Below, in pieces: positions 11,201 to 24,427 of a DNA stretch of 64,000 nucleotides (the stretch's first letter is position 1; every line of letters starts with the position of its first letter). A program made the translations under genes and the position numbers. Source of the stretch: Trissonchulus latispiculum (lineage: Eukaryota; Nematoda; Enoplea; Enoplida; Ironidae); NCBI GenBank assembly GCA_030248195.1, contig JASAND010013174.1, forward strand, positions 1-64,000, given 5' to 3'. The notes under the pieces were generated by a model that was given only the letters and a program-made list of their open reading frames with translations, did not search any database and was not told where the DNA came from.

Positions 11201-14200
11201 CTTTTGTTTTTTTTAATTTGCTAAGTGTCAATCTTTTTTCTTCCTGCCACAATTGTCTATAATTTTGATATCACTTTCTAGCTTGTGCTGTCAGTTATAT
11301 CAGATCCAGATTTAAAAAGTTGAGAACTCGAGAGGTTAAGAATTTTGATACAAGTTTTTGATGTGATAAGTCGATAATTCTTGTCAAGTTTGAGCCAAGC
11401 ATTTCTAACGTCTCAAGCTCAAGGCCTAGGAAATTTCTGTACGTGGGGGTAAGGGTAAAGGGTTAGGTAGGAGAGTTGACATGAGCGAAGTTTTTCAAGT
11501 TTTGAAATGGCTCATTTTATGTAATTTCATTTAGACCCATTTCCCGTGAGATCCTTTGGTCCGTTTTAATCCGCTAATGAGAAGCCCTCTCCGTCTCAGC
11601 ACGATATATTATTTCAAGTGTTGTCGTTTTTTGGGACTCATGGACATCCGAAAATAATTTGTGTCCCCCCCATCCCGGGGAACCCTTTTCTAAACAAATT
11701 CTAACGATTGACAGTTGACTTTAAGTAGTTTGTGAACTTGAAGCACCTAATAGAAATTTAATTAAAATTAATCAAACATGATCAATTTGTTTCTTGTTAC
11801 CTTTTTCAAGCTTTTGTCGAAATGCCAAATCTAGCTTAAACTTTTCTCAGTTTATATACTTAATTTCACTGTAACTCATTACTAACTTATAACAATCTAA
11901 TTTTTGAATGTGCATACTTTGCGTTTTTATTTGTCGAATTTAATATCATTTAATAATTTAGTATTTTTCTTATACGATTCTGAAATATCTTTTATCAAAT
12001 TTTCTGCAAATGCTAAACTCGATCCACCCAAAAAAACATATTTTTATCTGAAAATGATTAATTTGATAATTTGTATAGGCAAAGATGGCGTCTTATTTTA
12101 AACCTAAGTTAAAAACGTAAAATTTTGATACATATTAATTTAATTTTTAAAAAATTAAATTTATTAATTCGTCTCCACACTGCAGTCCACAGTTGAATCA
12201 GACTTTTCTGCTGATAAACAACTATAGCGATATATTCTCATTTTTCCATTCCTAAAAAGGGAGTTTTCTGAAAACAGACAGAAAGATTCTGCTAATTGAT
12301 AAAACTAAATCGTCGGCAAAAGCTAATCTTTCTGCTTATGGGTCTGAAGCTTGAGGCTTTTAACTTTTTGAATAGTAGATGGCGTCTGGTGGTTTGTAAA
12401 ATAGAAATTTAGCACGCTTTTAGCCCATTTTCCTGGAAAGGTTATAATTAATTCAGATCTCCATTAATGACAAATTTAGTCAACTTTTCAAATTGACACG
12501 AACTGGCTAAGGTGCCCCCTTATTAGGTCTGAGCCTACGTAGGTACAACAAGGAATTAGTTTTTAAATCTACAGGGATACCATATTTCGCTTCCTTGTAG
12601 CTTCGATCTCTGGTTTAGATAAAACCTTAATAAGGTACTGTCTTTTAATTGCGAAGTTATCGGTTCTATTGCCGTCCATTTTGAACCAACAATTTACAAC
12701 CAACAACCAATCGACTAATTTATAGTTAAATTTGGGCTCAGAAACGTTAATGTAGTCTTTTTAGAAGCAGTTTTACTGCTTTTACAACAATTTTATGGAA
12801 CGTTGCCTTGAAAGGTAAACACGTTTGAAGCAGGCCCTCTGAATGTATGCTTGTTCAGTTGAAATGTAACCTTGTCGACACTTGAATTCCACGCACCACT
12901 GTGCAGTGGGAAATTGTGCTTTAAATTAATTAGCCGGTTCATCCAAGGCAAATGACTTACTTGGTCTGTTGGCGATAAGCAGGGAATGCTCTGTCATCTG
13001 TCCGTTTTCTAAAGCCAAAACAAATTTTTACCAGTATTTACAATAATTTATTTTATTATTAATAGGAAATGGGTACCCTAAGAAATCCTGTAAAGTTAAG
13101 CCACTCACTGTTTGCATAGCCTATGTATGTAATGTAAGCAGTGGATTTAATAGTTTGTACGTAAAATATAAAATAATGATCTTTATGACTACATATGCAC
13201 CTAAATTCTTTAACTTTAAACGAAGCACTTTAAGCTTTCTGGTTGCTGTTGTTAATAGAATGAACTGTCATGCATGCACAGAGGCGAACTTTTGAAGCTT
13301 TGTGCACAGGCAGCCAAAATCCGAAGAATCCGGTAAAACCGAACCTAGATATATACCAAAAGTAAATCCTTGTTCTGACTACTTACCACTATTCTTAAGC
13401 TGTCCCATTAAATATGTCTACTCTTTAGTTGTTGTTGTCAATACCAAAGTAGCTTCTAATTCTAATAACTGATACTATTTTCATAAACTGTGCTTTAGCA
13501 AAGCTCTAAGCCTTATGAACATAAGTTGTTGTCAATGCCTTCTCCATTATTGAAAATGCTCGACTAGAAGAAATGCAACCTTTTGCACTAAATCTTGCTT
13601 ATGTATTTGCTACTTTACATACTATAGCTTGCAATCAAAACAGCTTGTACTCAAAAGTTCTGTAACTTGTAACTCTTGTACCTGTAATATTGGGCACCGG
13701 TTGTCCTGAGCTTTGGTTATGACTGTTCTGTGATAGCACCACATGACTAGTTGACAAAGTCTAAATCAGCACAAAAGCAAAGCTTAGATTCTTTTCAAGA
13801 AAGAGTGGAGTACATAGAGTTGTCAAGTTAAAATTAACTCTTTTATCTTATTTAATTCTCCTCAAAACTGTTGGCCTTAACATCTTTTTGGATGAGACGT
13901 TTAAGGGATTACGGTCTTATAATGCTGTCAACTTACAATTAATAAGCACATTAAATGACTAAAAGGCCATTGTAGGCAGATGTGTCCTAGAACAGAAAGA
14001 AAAATAAAGTAAACACAAGATAAATTAAATTAATTTATGATAATATAGGGGGACATAAAATATACGATAAACGTCTTAATTTTAATTTTTATATACGGAA
14101 ATAGCATTATTAATCTTAACTATAGGATCGTGGAGCTCTAAGTTGATCCCACTGGTTGAAACGGGATCTTTTGATTCATAGTTACAATTTATATAGTTTA

Positions 14201-17200
14201 GAAACTCTAATTACTGAAGTGTAATGTAATGACATGAGCTAAAGACACGGAGTTACACATAAGTATTAAGCTGTGGTCTGCATCAGGTAGGTTTTTGTCG
14301 GGTTTTTCATCTGTTTTTTCATCCCTTTAGGTTTTATTTGGTAACATTTATCCGTCAGAAGAAAAGTAATAAACGTATCAAAAGACAACTCGCTAACATT
14401 TCCAATTATGATGCAGTTTTATTAAAGGGCTGGAGGAAACGTGTGAAAAAGGAGTGGGGGTAAGGTCAAATTTAGTTAAGTTGTTTCTAATCTTGTTCAG
14501 TTAGCTGAACGAAAACTCCGGATACAGACAAAAGCAAAAATGAGACAAATTGCTTCAAGTCTGTCCTCTTTTTTCCGACGTATAGGAGTTTAATTTGTCC
14601 ATCCTTTCTCAAAGGGCAAGAATGAACATTTTGCCCAAACGGCTCTGTGAATTCCAGAAACTAGAATCACACTTTGAACTTCTACGACTTTTCATCTCCT
14701 AAATGTGCTGTACGCAGATGGTGGCCTAAACTTGACCCCAGAGAAAAATTTAAATTTTCTCAGTTTTCTTTTGTTTGTTTTTATTTTAGCTTTTCGGGTT
14801 CCTAAGTAGCTAATTCCTAAATCTGTTAAGATCTGAGTGTGTTAAACTTGCTGAAATCAGTCGATTACTATCCACAACATTATGTTATATTAGTTTTTAT
14901 AAGCTAATCTGATCTGGATTTAAAAAGTAAAGCCAATTTTACAATTATTCTTTATCATTTAAATTATTTTTTGTTTGCAAGTTTCAAAGAAAATTTAGTA
15001 AAGACAGTAACCGCAGCTTATCATTTTCAAACCTTTAATAATTGCATGATTTTTTCACGGTTTTTTCTCTATATTTTTTCTACACACCTCCTCTACTCCT
15101 TCATTGACGATTGCATGCCGATAAAATTAATTCGAACCAGAAAATCGTCCTATAAACCAGTTTTCTTAGAAATAATTCGCCTGATTTTGTGATCACCATC
15201 TATCTGCTAATCAGACTAGACTGTGTTTAGTCCAAACTGTCTGTCACGCACTCAGGTATTTAGTATTTACTGTTTTCAAAAAATCTCTGCAAATCAACAA
15301 ATACATACTAAATTCTTCTGATATAATTTAGGTTTAATACATTTAACCTCAAATGTCTCTCTTTTTTGAGGTAATTCTGCAGTTAGTTTTGCAGTTTATC
15401 AAGAGCGAATGTTTGAGGTAATTCCATGTTCAGAGATAATTTCGTTATTTACAGCTTGAGTACCTATATTAGACAAGGTGAGCTTTTTTCTGAAGTTTCT
15501 TAAAAAGTTAGCGTTTCTTAATTTTTCGGGTTTAGAAACTTTGTAATTTACCTGAACTAATTAAACAACATTTAAGCAAAAGAGGGAACTCGATAATTTG
15601 ATTCATTGCAGCTGGGATGAGGTGGCTGGAAAAAATCTCAACTACGTATTCAGTTGCAACAATCTATGTATCTCCGTCTTTTGTTTCTATTATCTATTAT
15701 ATATTTCTATTATATTAAAAACACTAATTACCTATGATCAATTAATAACCTTCGAAACACCAAGCCCTGCATTTACCTTTCATCTTAACTCCAGTGCGTC
15801 GCAGCGCCACAGTAGCAGGAAGCAGAGCACCAAACTGATAAGAAGAGAGTTGTAGTAATGCGAGAGTGAAACTGATAAACCCACTGAAGTTGAATAAGGA
15901 ACTGTAGACGGAATGAATGAAAGAAAGAATTAAAATACTTTAGCTGTAATAGCTTGTTGTAATCTCCTCCCCTCGTCAAAGGAAGACGAAAATTGCTTTT
16001 TTAGTTGCTGCTAAATGGCGTGAAAATGTCGACAGGGGTCAACCCTTTAAGATTGGGACAAAAGCCCGCCCTTTCCTGAGAAGGCTATAAAATGGCCAGT
16101 ACAAGATGGCAGTTTAAATATTACAAATGACTGGGGGGTTGCGGCGGGAAATGTTTAGTGCTATCGTATTTGGCTAAACGAGGGATTGCAACAATGTCTT
16201 TAAAACGATGGAAGACGCTAAGACAGGACAGTTTTTGCAGGTGGGGAAGAAAAAAATTCGCTAGTCTCTAACAGGTCAAGACATGCTCACCTCAACTCAT
16301 AAAAGGCATATAATTGTTCAAAAGGTGGGGGGAGGGGGAGAAAGTTTTCAACATTTTTTCAGTGTCATTCTGCAAACTCCGAAATAGGGTGATATGACCT
16401 TGCATTTAGCGCATGCAACGTTTACTCCGCACCGTTGTAACATAGGCTGTCTGTGACATTTACACAAAAATTAGCAACCAGAAAAACCTCTAATCTAAAC
16501 CCTTAGATTGTCACCTCGCAACTTAAGACGATTTTAGCCCTAAAAATCGCTCATTCTTTCAGTATAACAACAGTGAAGGGGCAACACGAGGTTAGTTACA
16601 AAAATGGACGAGAGATAGTTTCTACGGCTTAAACTGCCGGAAGGTACGAACGTAGGCAATTTGACGACGAGACCGAAACCCAGATGTTTTGGGCAGCCAT
16701 TTTTGAATAGCCAACCACTAAATAGTCCTCATAAATCATTTTTAATGATACAAATTGTAGATGCTATTTATTATTGTAATATACAAAATTTTCATTATTG
16801 TACAAAAACACATCTCCGAGTTTAGGATAATAGCTTTCTTTAGTCTAGCTTGCTTCTGTCGTACACAGGGATTGCCTAGTTGTAGTTGGAAAATAATTAC
16901 TTAATAATATTGAGTCCAACACTGGCGTTATGAGTTCCGACCTTCACAACGTAATTATTAAGGAGGGAAGATACTTAGATAATAAAGAAATAAATTTATT
17001 TTGAAAGTTATTATGCCATTAACGACAGAGAGCCGCAAGGTTGCGCATTCCAATACACTTCTCATAACTATAACGGAGCGAGTAAAAATAGTTTAAAAGT
17101 TAACTGTCAAACATTTCAATGGCATGAGGCAACAAAGGCAGCCTATGAAATTGTAACTTATTTTTATCCGACACGTGGTTCTGTGGAGGTAAGAAAATGG

Positions 17201-17989
17201 CAAAAACGAACAATTTTGTAAAACTCAGTGGTCAAAAATTTTTGAATCATATTAATGAGGATATTGTCAGTTGTCAGTTGTCTCTTAGATTACTAAAACT
17301 AAAACTAAAATTTAAATCGAATGTAGTGCAAGGAATTTGTTGTTTGTATCAGAATTATAAAATAATAAGATAATGGAACAATGGAACACGGAATTGTATG
17401 ACAATCTTACATGGTTCTAACCCTAGTTTTTTTCATAACCTTTTCGGTGAGTTTCTCACCGAAAAATCATTTAAACTAATTAAATAACTCGGACACTTAA
17501 AAGCATTACAACCGTTTTGTAGAAGTGTTAGCTTAATCTTTTGGCGCATGTCATAATCTCTTTTGAGTTGCATAATTTACTTTTTAATACATAGGTTTAA
17601 AACATCTCCTTGGAATCAAGAAAATTAAAAGCCCATCTTTGAGACAGCTGTAATTCCCGCATGTCTGAAATTTTGCGAAGCGTCAATTTTTGAAATTTTG
17701 AAAAATAAAGAAAAGCCAGACCTAGAAAACATTCGATAAAATGTTCAGCTTTCATTCAAACTTTTTAGCTGCAATTTCGTTTCTATCATTTCAGAAGTGC
17801 TAATTAAGCCCAACTTTGCACACATACTGCTGGGATCATTTTGCCAACACGTCATCTTCGGGAAGTCTCAATTTACTAAATTATTTCATTGAGAAAACAA
17901 ATATCTGAAAGCTTTCTTATTCATAATCTTTTACTTGAATTCCCTGTTCCTGTAATCCAATGGAGCCACGAAAATTTGCATGTCTCGCC
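8213..17989. other. Long gene-poor AT-rich stretch
   Basis: No exon with coding character on either strand and no terminal-repeat element with clear ends. Within it, 9240-9260 and 9530-9600 carry GC-rich blocks of GGCCCGGCC/CGGGCC type that look like degraded ends of a transposon family. Everything else is AT-rich, with short frames that have no protein character. It may be intergenic, or a long intron of the VWA gene, whose 5' end was not found. Confidence 0.4.
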
Positions 17990-18275
17990 AATTTAATTCT
18001 GTGATAAAATTATTTTGTCTTTCTTCAAGTCTAAATATTGCGGTATTATGCCGTGGATGTGAGGTTTAATTTTGATGTAAACGCTACATACATATTGCCT
18101 ATAGTTAGAGGCTTCCACATCCATGTTAAATGGCAGACAATATGAAATGAAATTGTTACTTCCGAATTTGACCAACTCTCCCCGAAACATTGCGACCTGG
18201 AGTGGGACTCGAACCCACGCCCTTCGGATTATCGCTTCAACGGTAAGCCAACTGAATTGCCGAAGTACAGTTGCA
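17990..18275 (-). mobile_element. tRNA-derived SINE
   Basis: On the minus strand a tRNA-like head (about 18275-18190) has a D-arm/A-box-like CAGTTGGCTTACC and a perfect T-arm and B-box, GTGGGTTCGAGTCCCAC. The 7-nt segments that would form an acceptor stem do not pair, so it is not a functional tRNA gene. A non-tRNA body of about 200 bp follows (from ATGTTTCGGGGAGAG). The lower boundary is approximate. Confidence 0.6.
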
Positions 18276-19477
18276 CCAAGCTAGAAGATTAGCACTATAC
18301 GGGTAAGAATACTTGGACAGGGAAATTTACGGAAATCTGGATCTAACTAAAATTCATCTCTTGTGGTTAATAAGCAGTAATCTCGTTGTAACAGTATATA
18401 TTTGTGCGCACACTTGTGTCAAATTTTATAAACCTTAAGACGATTAAGGCAAATTCGTTCGGGCTTGTATCATTTTTATATTGACATGAGTTCAAAATTT
18501 AGTACAGAGAATATAAATTTTAAGACATTGCAACAGGTTATTTGTCACCACCAATTTTTCGCGAACGGAAACCTAAATAAAATTTCACACCTGTATACCG
18601 CGGCCGAAAACTTCTTTTCCTAAATAGTTTTTCTGTGTAGTTTAGAAAGTTGTCAAACGGCAATGCGCACAACCTTAGAGCTTCTAAAGCTTCTAAAGTC
18701 TAAGTAAATAATGAATTTAAATTTTAGTTTAAATTTAAACCATTCCAATAAAGGATAATTTCTCGTAAGCAAAGGTAGTCCTTGTGACCTGCTGAGCAAC
18801 AGTTGTTTATATATTCTTGAAAAGGAGCGGCAACTTAAAAACAGGAGAATACGAAAGAATTAGAATTCAGAAAATGTCTTCAGACTTCTAAACTTCTAAA
18901 CTTGTTAAAACAAACAGTCAAAAGTTGGTTTGAAGCTGCGTGTGGCACCGAACAATTCATTTTCAAGATTAGCATTGGCTAAACTTTTTAAGGTCGACTT
19001 GACCTTCAACTCAGCATAATTGAAAATATTTTTAAGTCTTTAAATTTGCAGGAGGTAGATTGTGAAATTGAAAGTTTTGTCATATTTCTGAAAAATTTCT
19101 CCATTTGAGGAATCGTAAAAAGAGCTCATAAAACTGAGTAGCAAACATTTGTAGCAACATAGAAAATGAACAGCATAATTGGGTTTATTTTACAAGTTTA
19201 AGTTGTAAAAGGTTTCGTACAACTTTTCAAATTCTTTCGTAGTAATTATAATTTTTGACATTATGTAATGCAATTTGGCCATGTTTACATGACTTTAATA
19301 GATATACATTGTCTTTTACGAATATTTAGTGTTCCATAAAGTCTGCAATCTAAATATGATCTAAATACAAAACAACAATTTTGTGCAATTATTATTATCA
19401 TTGTCATTATTATTTGAATAAATAATTTTTCAATAAAAAGCATAAAAGAGACTAACTGAAATTCCAAAATGCATATA
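18276..19477. other. AT-rich intergenic stretch
   Basis: No gene or bounded element recognised. Includes AT-rich runs around 18710-18740. Confidence 0.4.
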
Positions 19478-19950
19478 GAGTAAAGGGACTGAATGTGGGC
19501 CACCCTGCAAAGTGAATCACTAGAATTGTTTTTTAGTATAGCAGGTCCGTTACTTCACGTGAAAAAATTATGTTTATATTTGCGGAAAGCCTGAAACAGT
19601 CCCCGCCCATCTATGAAATAATTGGTTGATTTTGAGCCTGAAATAAGCTGATTGGCTATCGGTGGTTCACTTTGCACGTCTCCAAAAAGTGACCCACTTC
19701 CAGTCCCTTTACTAGTAAAGGGACTGAAAGTGGGTCACTTTTTGGAGACTTGCAAAGTGAACCACCCATAGCCAATCAGCTTATTTCTGGCTCAAAATCA
19801 ACCAATTATTTGATAGATGGGTGGGGATTGTTGCAGGCTTTCCGCGAATATAAACATAATTGTTTCACGTGATCTAACGGGCTTGCTGTACTCAAAAACA
19901 ATTCCAGTGATTCACTTTGCAGGGTGGCCCACATTCAGTCCCTTTACTAT
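19478..19950. mobile_element. Head-to-head dimer of a small MITE
   Basis: Two inverted copies of a unit of about 236 bp meet at ACTAGT (19711-19716). Each unit has its own terminal inverted repeats, AGTAAAGGGACTG outside and CAGTCCCTTTACT inside, so the whole is a 470-bp hairpin built from two complete elements. The flanks are atgcatata palindromes. Confidence 0.85.
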
Positions 19951-20074
19951 ATGCATATAATGCAATGTCGTTAGGTTGTTTTTGCAACCTGACGGAAAGT
20001 TTAACTTCGAATCGCAGAAAAAGTTTTCCTTTATTGTAGCTGAACATGAAGCTAACCGTGGACTGCACCGACCA

Positions 20075-20327
20075 GTAGTACAGGGTGCACGTTTAGCACC
20101 CCAATCCCTGGATTGGGATTGTTAATTCCCAGCAGAACGTGTTTCGTGTACCCCTAGTATTCCTAGTACCGCCAGTACCCCCAGTCCTAGTAGGCCTACT
20201 GGAAGTATTTGGGGTACTGGCGGTACTAGGAATACTAGGGGTACTAGGGGTACACGGAACATGTTCTGCTGGGAATTAACAATCCCAATCCAGGGATTGA
20301 GGTGCGAAGCGAGCACCCTATACTACT
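20075..20327. mobile_element. 250-bp hairpin MITE
   Basis: Terminal inverted repeats are GTAGTACAGGGTGC and GCACCCTATACTAC. Inside, arms of about 95 bp (ccaatcc-ggattggg, then aattcccagcagaac, then cctagtattcctagtaccgc) fold around the centre near 20200. The central CTAGTAC/GTACTAG words are repeated several times. Confidence 0.85.
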
Positions 20328-21422
20328 TGCACCAATAAAGTTTTTTGCTGGGGAATAGCAGAAGACTAACTATTCGTTTCCCAATTCAAAAAAGCCTTTT
20401 GCTACTATGCAGACATTCTTAAGAGGAGGCTAAGAACTTTTTGGCGCGACAACGTGAGTTAGATTTTTGTCCAACGTTAACCAAAGTAAAAAAGTTTAGG
20501 GCGGACAACAATATATTTTAGGCAGGACGCCAAAGTACAAATTTTTGTGCGTGCGAAAAATGGGTTTTTAAAAAAGGTTTTTTCAGCTCTGGTGGATTAA
20601 CGGTTCGACCGATTCTGAAACATTTTTGCCACAAAAATTTACTTATATTAAAAGAATTAAAACATAAAAAATATTAAATATTAAATATTAAAAATTTACT
20701 AAATATTAAAAGTATTCCGGCTTGCTTTCTTTTTCCTCCTTCTGCAATAACAGGTCGAAATTTGGAATTTGGCAAAAGTTGCAAGGTGACCGTGCGCCGT
20801 TTTTATCCCAACCGTGTCCAGCTTTTTATCAGTTATTAGGCTCTAATCCGGGCAAATTGTGGCTAAGTTTCAAGGGGTTTGGTTTTCCGGTTAGTGTGCT
20901 ACAGCTCACTTTTAGTTAAGTAATAACCGATATTTTTAGGCGTAAAAAGCTAGCTAAGCGCACTAAAATGGGGTCAAGAAGTTTTTGTCTCCAATTTTGC
21001 CTTAAAGTTGCTTATTGGGGTTACTGACCTGCTGAATCCTAAAATGAAATCCGTTTTTCGATATGACACTTCCTTCATTCAGTATACGCCTACAACTGTC
21101 TTAGAGCTTTTTAGAGCGATCGTCGTTCAAACTTCCAGTCGAGAAAGCAATCTAACATTTCTAAGCACTAACTTAATGTAGAATTCGGAGTTAACCTCGA
21201 GTTGAATTCTACATTTTAAAATTTCAAATCAATATCTTTCCTTATTGATACAGTGAAAAATTGGAGTTGTCATTCTTCTTTGTGAAATCAATTCCAAATT
21301 TTTGTGTAATTCTAAATTTGCATGCCCAGCCCAATCCTTGTCCACTACTAGTTTCGGCGCTCGTTCGCTATATTATTACTTTCATTCATATTTCAGTATT
21401 CATGTCTTATTATTGCCTATAA
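20328..21422. other. Upstream region of the GPCR gene
   Basis: AT-rich, with no recognised gene. About 21035-21065 contains a phrase (atgaaatccgtttttcgat) also present in the Mutator-like elements near 60-62 kb, so an old fragment of that family is likely here. A CATATTTCAG at about 21386-21395 could be the acceptor of a 5' UTR intron just before the start codon. Confidence 0.4.
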
Positions 21423-21605
21423 ATGGATGAAAATTTAAATCGTCTTATACAGAGATGTAGACAGGATCCAAGCGGACCTCTCTGTGATGCCGTATTTCGT
21501 CTGGAAGAAATTGCATCGAAGAAAAATCGCTCCGATCCGATTCCTGTTTCGACCAGACAGCCTGGCTCCTGTGAAGATCTGGATTCGTTCTGCAAAAAAC
21601 TTGAA
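21423..21605 (+). CDS. FMRFamide-receptor-like GPCR, exon 1 (extracellular N-terminus)
   Basis: Encodes 61 residues from an ATG in good context (A at -3, G at +4) that directly follows an in-frame TAA, so translation cannot start further upstream in this exon. The product is hydrophilic, with four Cys (12, 21, 50, 57) and one glycosylation sequon (NRS, 35-37), as expected for a receptor ectodomain. It ends at a GTACTA donor in phase 0, which joins the transmembrane exon as SFCKKLE then GVLFMYVYPW. Class A receptors need not have a cleaved signal peptide, and none is seen. The assignment rests on frame-compatible splicing and proximity (299-bp intron), not on sequence homology. Confidence 0.65.
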
Positions 21606-21904
21606 GTACTATCTCGCTTTTTACGTTGTAGAAACTCCTACTAAGGAATATTTGCCCCAATTTTCATATTCTCTTGAAATATAAGTCCAAATTAGCAGTC
21701 ATTTTCTTCCAGCTAATAACGAATTCTTAGTACACTTGAAAATTTAACTTGGAATTTAAAATTTACTTACAAATCTCCATCTTCATCTTCAGCTTCCTCT
21801 TCAGACATTTTATCAATAACGTGGATAATAACCAATAACACTAATGAAGTTTTATAAATTTAAATTTAACTTATTTGTTCTTAAATTTTCAAAAATTGTT
21901 TCAG
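21606..21904 (+). other. GPCR intron 1
   Basis: A 299-bp phase-0 AT-rich intron, GTACTA to TTTCAG. No element seen. Confidence 0.6.
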
Positions 21905-22179
21905 GGAGTTCTATTCATGTACGTCTATCCATGGCTCTGGTGTCTCTGCGTTTATGGAAATGTGGTCAACATTTTGGTCTACAGGGGCAATTTTCTCCGC
22001 TCTTCAACAACGATTCAGATGCTAGCCGCCAAGGCTGTGGCTAACGCGGCCTTTGTCACTTTTTTGTTTCCCAACACCCTGATGGCCATCTTCAAAGGAT
22101 CCCCGTGGGAAAAGTTCCACTGGGAAATCTGGCCTTACAGTATCTTCTTGTCCAACAGTTTTGGTGCCTGTGCTACCTG
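21905..22179 (+). CDS. FMRFamide-receptor-like GPCR, exon 2 (TM1 to start of TM3)
   Basis: Residues 62-152. TM1 is about residues 64-86, with the class A signature YGNVVNILVY (N80 at position 1.50). Intracellular loop 1 reads RGNFLRSSTTIQ, very like the RSSTN loop of FMRFamide and related neuropeptide receptors. TM2 is about 100-120 (LAAKAVANAAFV). Here Asn108 takes the place of the usual TM2 sodium-site Asp. TM3 begins at about 138 (WPYSIFLSNSFGACATW). The exon ends inside a Trp codon at a GTAATT donor (phase 2) that the next exon completes. Confidence 0.88.
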
Positions 22180-22589
22180 GTAATTAGAATATGTCAAACA
22201 AACTCGTTGCAAACTAAATTGCATGATGTATGAGGGTCAGTCTACTGACTTAGGTATTTTGTAATTGAAAAGAGACAATTAAATGGAATGGGAAAATTAA
22301 ATGAAAAAACTCCATCCAGCGCTCGATTAGTAGCATGTAGTATTTCCAATCTGAATTTGGACAAGGCGAACATTTTGGATTTCAGCATTTTATATCTAAG
22401 TACTTTCCCCATAACTGAATTATCCACTTAGTACTCCAAGGCAGGATGATACTCGTATCGGTTTAAACCGAAACGATAGAGCAGTAAGTAATCTAATGTA
22501 AGTCTGAGAACAGGAACTAAATGACAATTTGGCTGCTTCTACAAAGTGAACTTAATTTCATAATAAAACGATAAACAGTTAGCTATAGA

Positions 22590-24370
22590 TCTATTTCTTT
22601 AAAGATTAAAATAGTCGGATTAAACTGATTAAATATCAGCCGGACTAAAATGTTAACGGCTGTTTCCTTAATGCAGGATTAAAGGGATTAGACGGATTAA
22701 AATTAACTCGTTTAGTCCGGCCGTTTTTAATCCTTGGGTTAAACGATTTGAGTTTAATCCGTTTAAGGGGGGGGGCTACTAAAATCGACTTGCCCCGACT
22801 TTGTCCGATTGGCCTACTTTTTGGCGCAGATGTAGAGCATGGGTGTGGTCAAAAAAATATCGGGTACTGAGATCTTAGCCGCCCTCCACCGTGGTAGCTG
22901 TGGCATTTATGTGCCCGACCCCATTTTTCACAACCACCAACATAATTAATTAAAAATTTCTTCTGGCTAATAGAGACTAGCTTCAAGGTTGCCACTTGGC
23001 AAAATGATTTGGCACATATGTTCCTACCTGCTGAAAAATGCTAGATGTCTGTATCTTATCTGCATCTAAGGGAATTATTCTTCAAAGTTGAAGTTTCGTC
23101 AAAAAATTCAAAATTTTTGGCTAACGAAAAAAATTTTAATTCTGTGCAAGCTTTGAGGCTGTAATTTGGCATGTAGAGAGGCCCATTATGTGCATTGTGC
23201 CCAATGGCGTGGAATTCTGTCGACTGAAAAAATTTTTATGCTGACTTGAATTTTCAAAAATTGTCAAAATTGCCGTTTTCAGTCTGTCGGATCCTGTATG
23301 GAGGCTTTTTGCAGCCATAGAAGTCGCAAACCTTCGCTAATCGAGCTCATATCGTTTGTGGGTGTGTTTTCGACCACGTTGAGTTCAAATATATCAAAAA
23401 AATTCAATTTCAAAAAATTTGATTTTTTCGATTTCTGGGGTACCATTGCCCAAAACAAGCGTTTTTGGAAATTTTTGAAGATTAAAGTTGGCATAAAAAT
23501 TTTTTCACGCGGCAGAATTTCTTGCTATTTGGCACAAATGAGTAGTCCTATAGGGCCTCCTTCTATGCCAAATTACAGCCTTATAGCTCCACCAGTAAAA
23601 ATTTTCCTTTCGTTAGCCAAAAATTTTAAATTTTGGAAACTTCAAATTTGAAGAGTTATTCCCTTAGCTGCAGATAAGATACAGACATCTAGTATTTTTC
23701 AGCAGGTAGGGCCATATGTGCCAGATCACATTGGCGAATGGCAGCTTTGTAGCTTGGGCCTCGCAGTCAGTAGAAATTTTTAATTAATTATGTTGGTAGT
23801 TGCGAAAAACGGGGGGTCGGGCACATAAACGCGACGGCTGCACATGGCTGGAAGGCAGCTAAGATCTCAGTTTACCCGATATTTTTTTGACCACACCCAT
23901 GCTGTATATCCTCGCCAAAAAGTAGGCCAATCGGACAAAGTCGGGGCAAACCTTTAGTAGCCTCCCCCCTTAATCCGCCATTAAAGAAACAGCGATTAAC
24001 AATTTTAATCCGCCAACTTTTAATCCGTTTAATCCGCGTAGCTGCACGAGGAATAAAAACTAGTTGAAAATGAAGGAGACGGATTAAACGGAATAAAATT
24101 AATCTTTAAAGGAACAGCGATTAAGCAGGTTGGATTAAAATCAACCCGTTGAGTTTTTAATCCGAAGTGTATCCGAAGTGTGAGAAAAGGAACAGGATTA
24201 GATTAAAATTATTATCCTAGGTGCATTAAAGAAACAGGATTAAATTTAATCCTTTTAACTAGTCTAACTGGCTGGGTTAAATTTTAATCCGGTTAATCAG
24301 AGGTGCTGTTTCTTTAATCTGTTTGATTAATTTTAATCTAATCCGTTTAATCTTTAAAGAAGTAGGGCCT
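22590..24370. mobile_element. GGATTAAA-rich inverted-repeat element in GPCR intron 2
   Basis: The ends read TTCTTTAAAGATTAAA and the inverse TTTAATCTTTAAAGAA. Both flanks carry many scattered copies of GGATTAAA or TTTAATCC in both orientations (about 22600-22763 and 23970-24370). A separate TTAA-bounded element is inserted at its middle. No coding capacity. Exact outer ends and target duplication could not be fixed. Confidence 0.7.
22767..23969. mobile_element. 1.2 kb inverted-repeat element at a TTAA target
   Basis: Flanked on both sides by TTAA (22763-22766 and 23970-23973). The ends are GGGGGGGGGCTACTAAA and TTTAGTAGCCTCCCCCC. Inverted arms of about 500 bp include ccgactttgtccgattggcc on the left and its inverse near 23918-23945. 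TTAA duplication is the mark of piggyBac-type transposition. No transposase remains. Confidence 0.8.
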
Positions 24371-24427
24371 AAGTGATGCTTATGTAATCCACAGATGACA
24401 CTTCAGTCATTTTTTTTCGTATTTCAG

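Larger units (their letters stand above)
22180..24427 (+). other. GPCR intron 2, mostly transposon
   Basis: A 2,248-bp phase-2 intron from GTAATT to ATTTCAG. About 22590-24370 is a GGATTAAA-rich element with a second element nested in it; the remainder is plain AT-rich DNA. Confidence 0.8.

Noticed and set aside
18190..18262. Functional tRNA gene on the minus strand
   Set aside because: The T-arm and B-box are excellent, but the segments that should form the acceptor stem do not pair and a SINE-like body follows.
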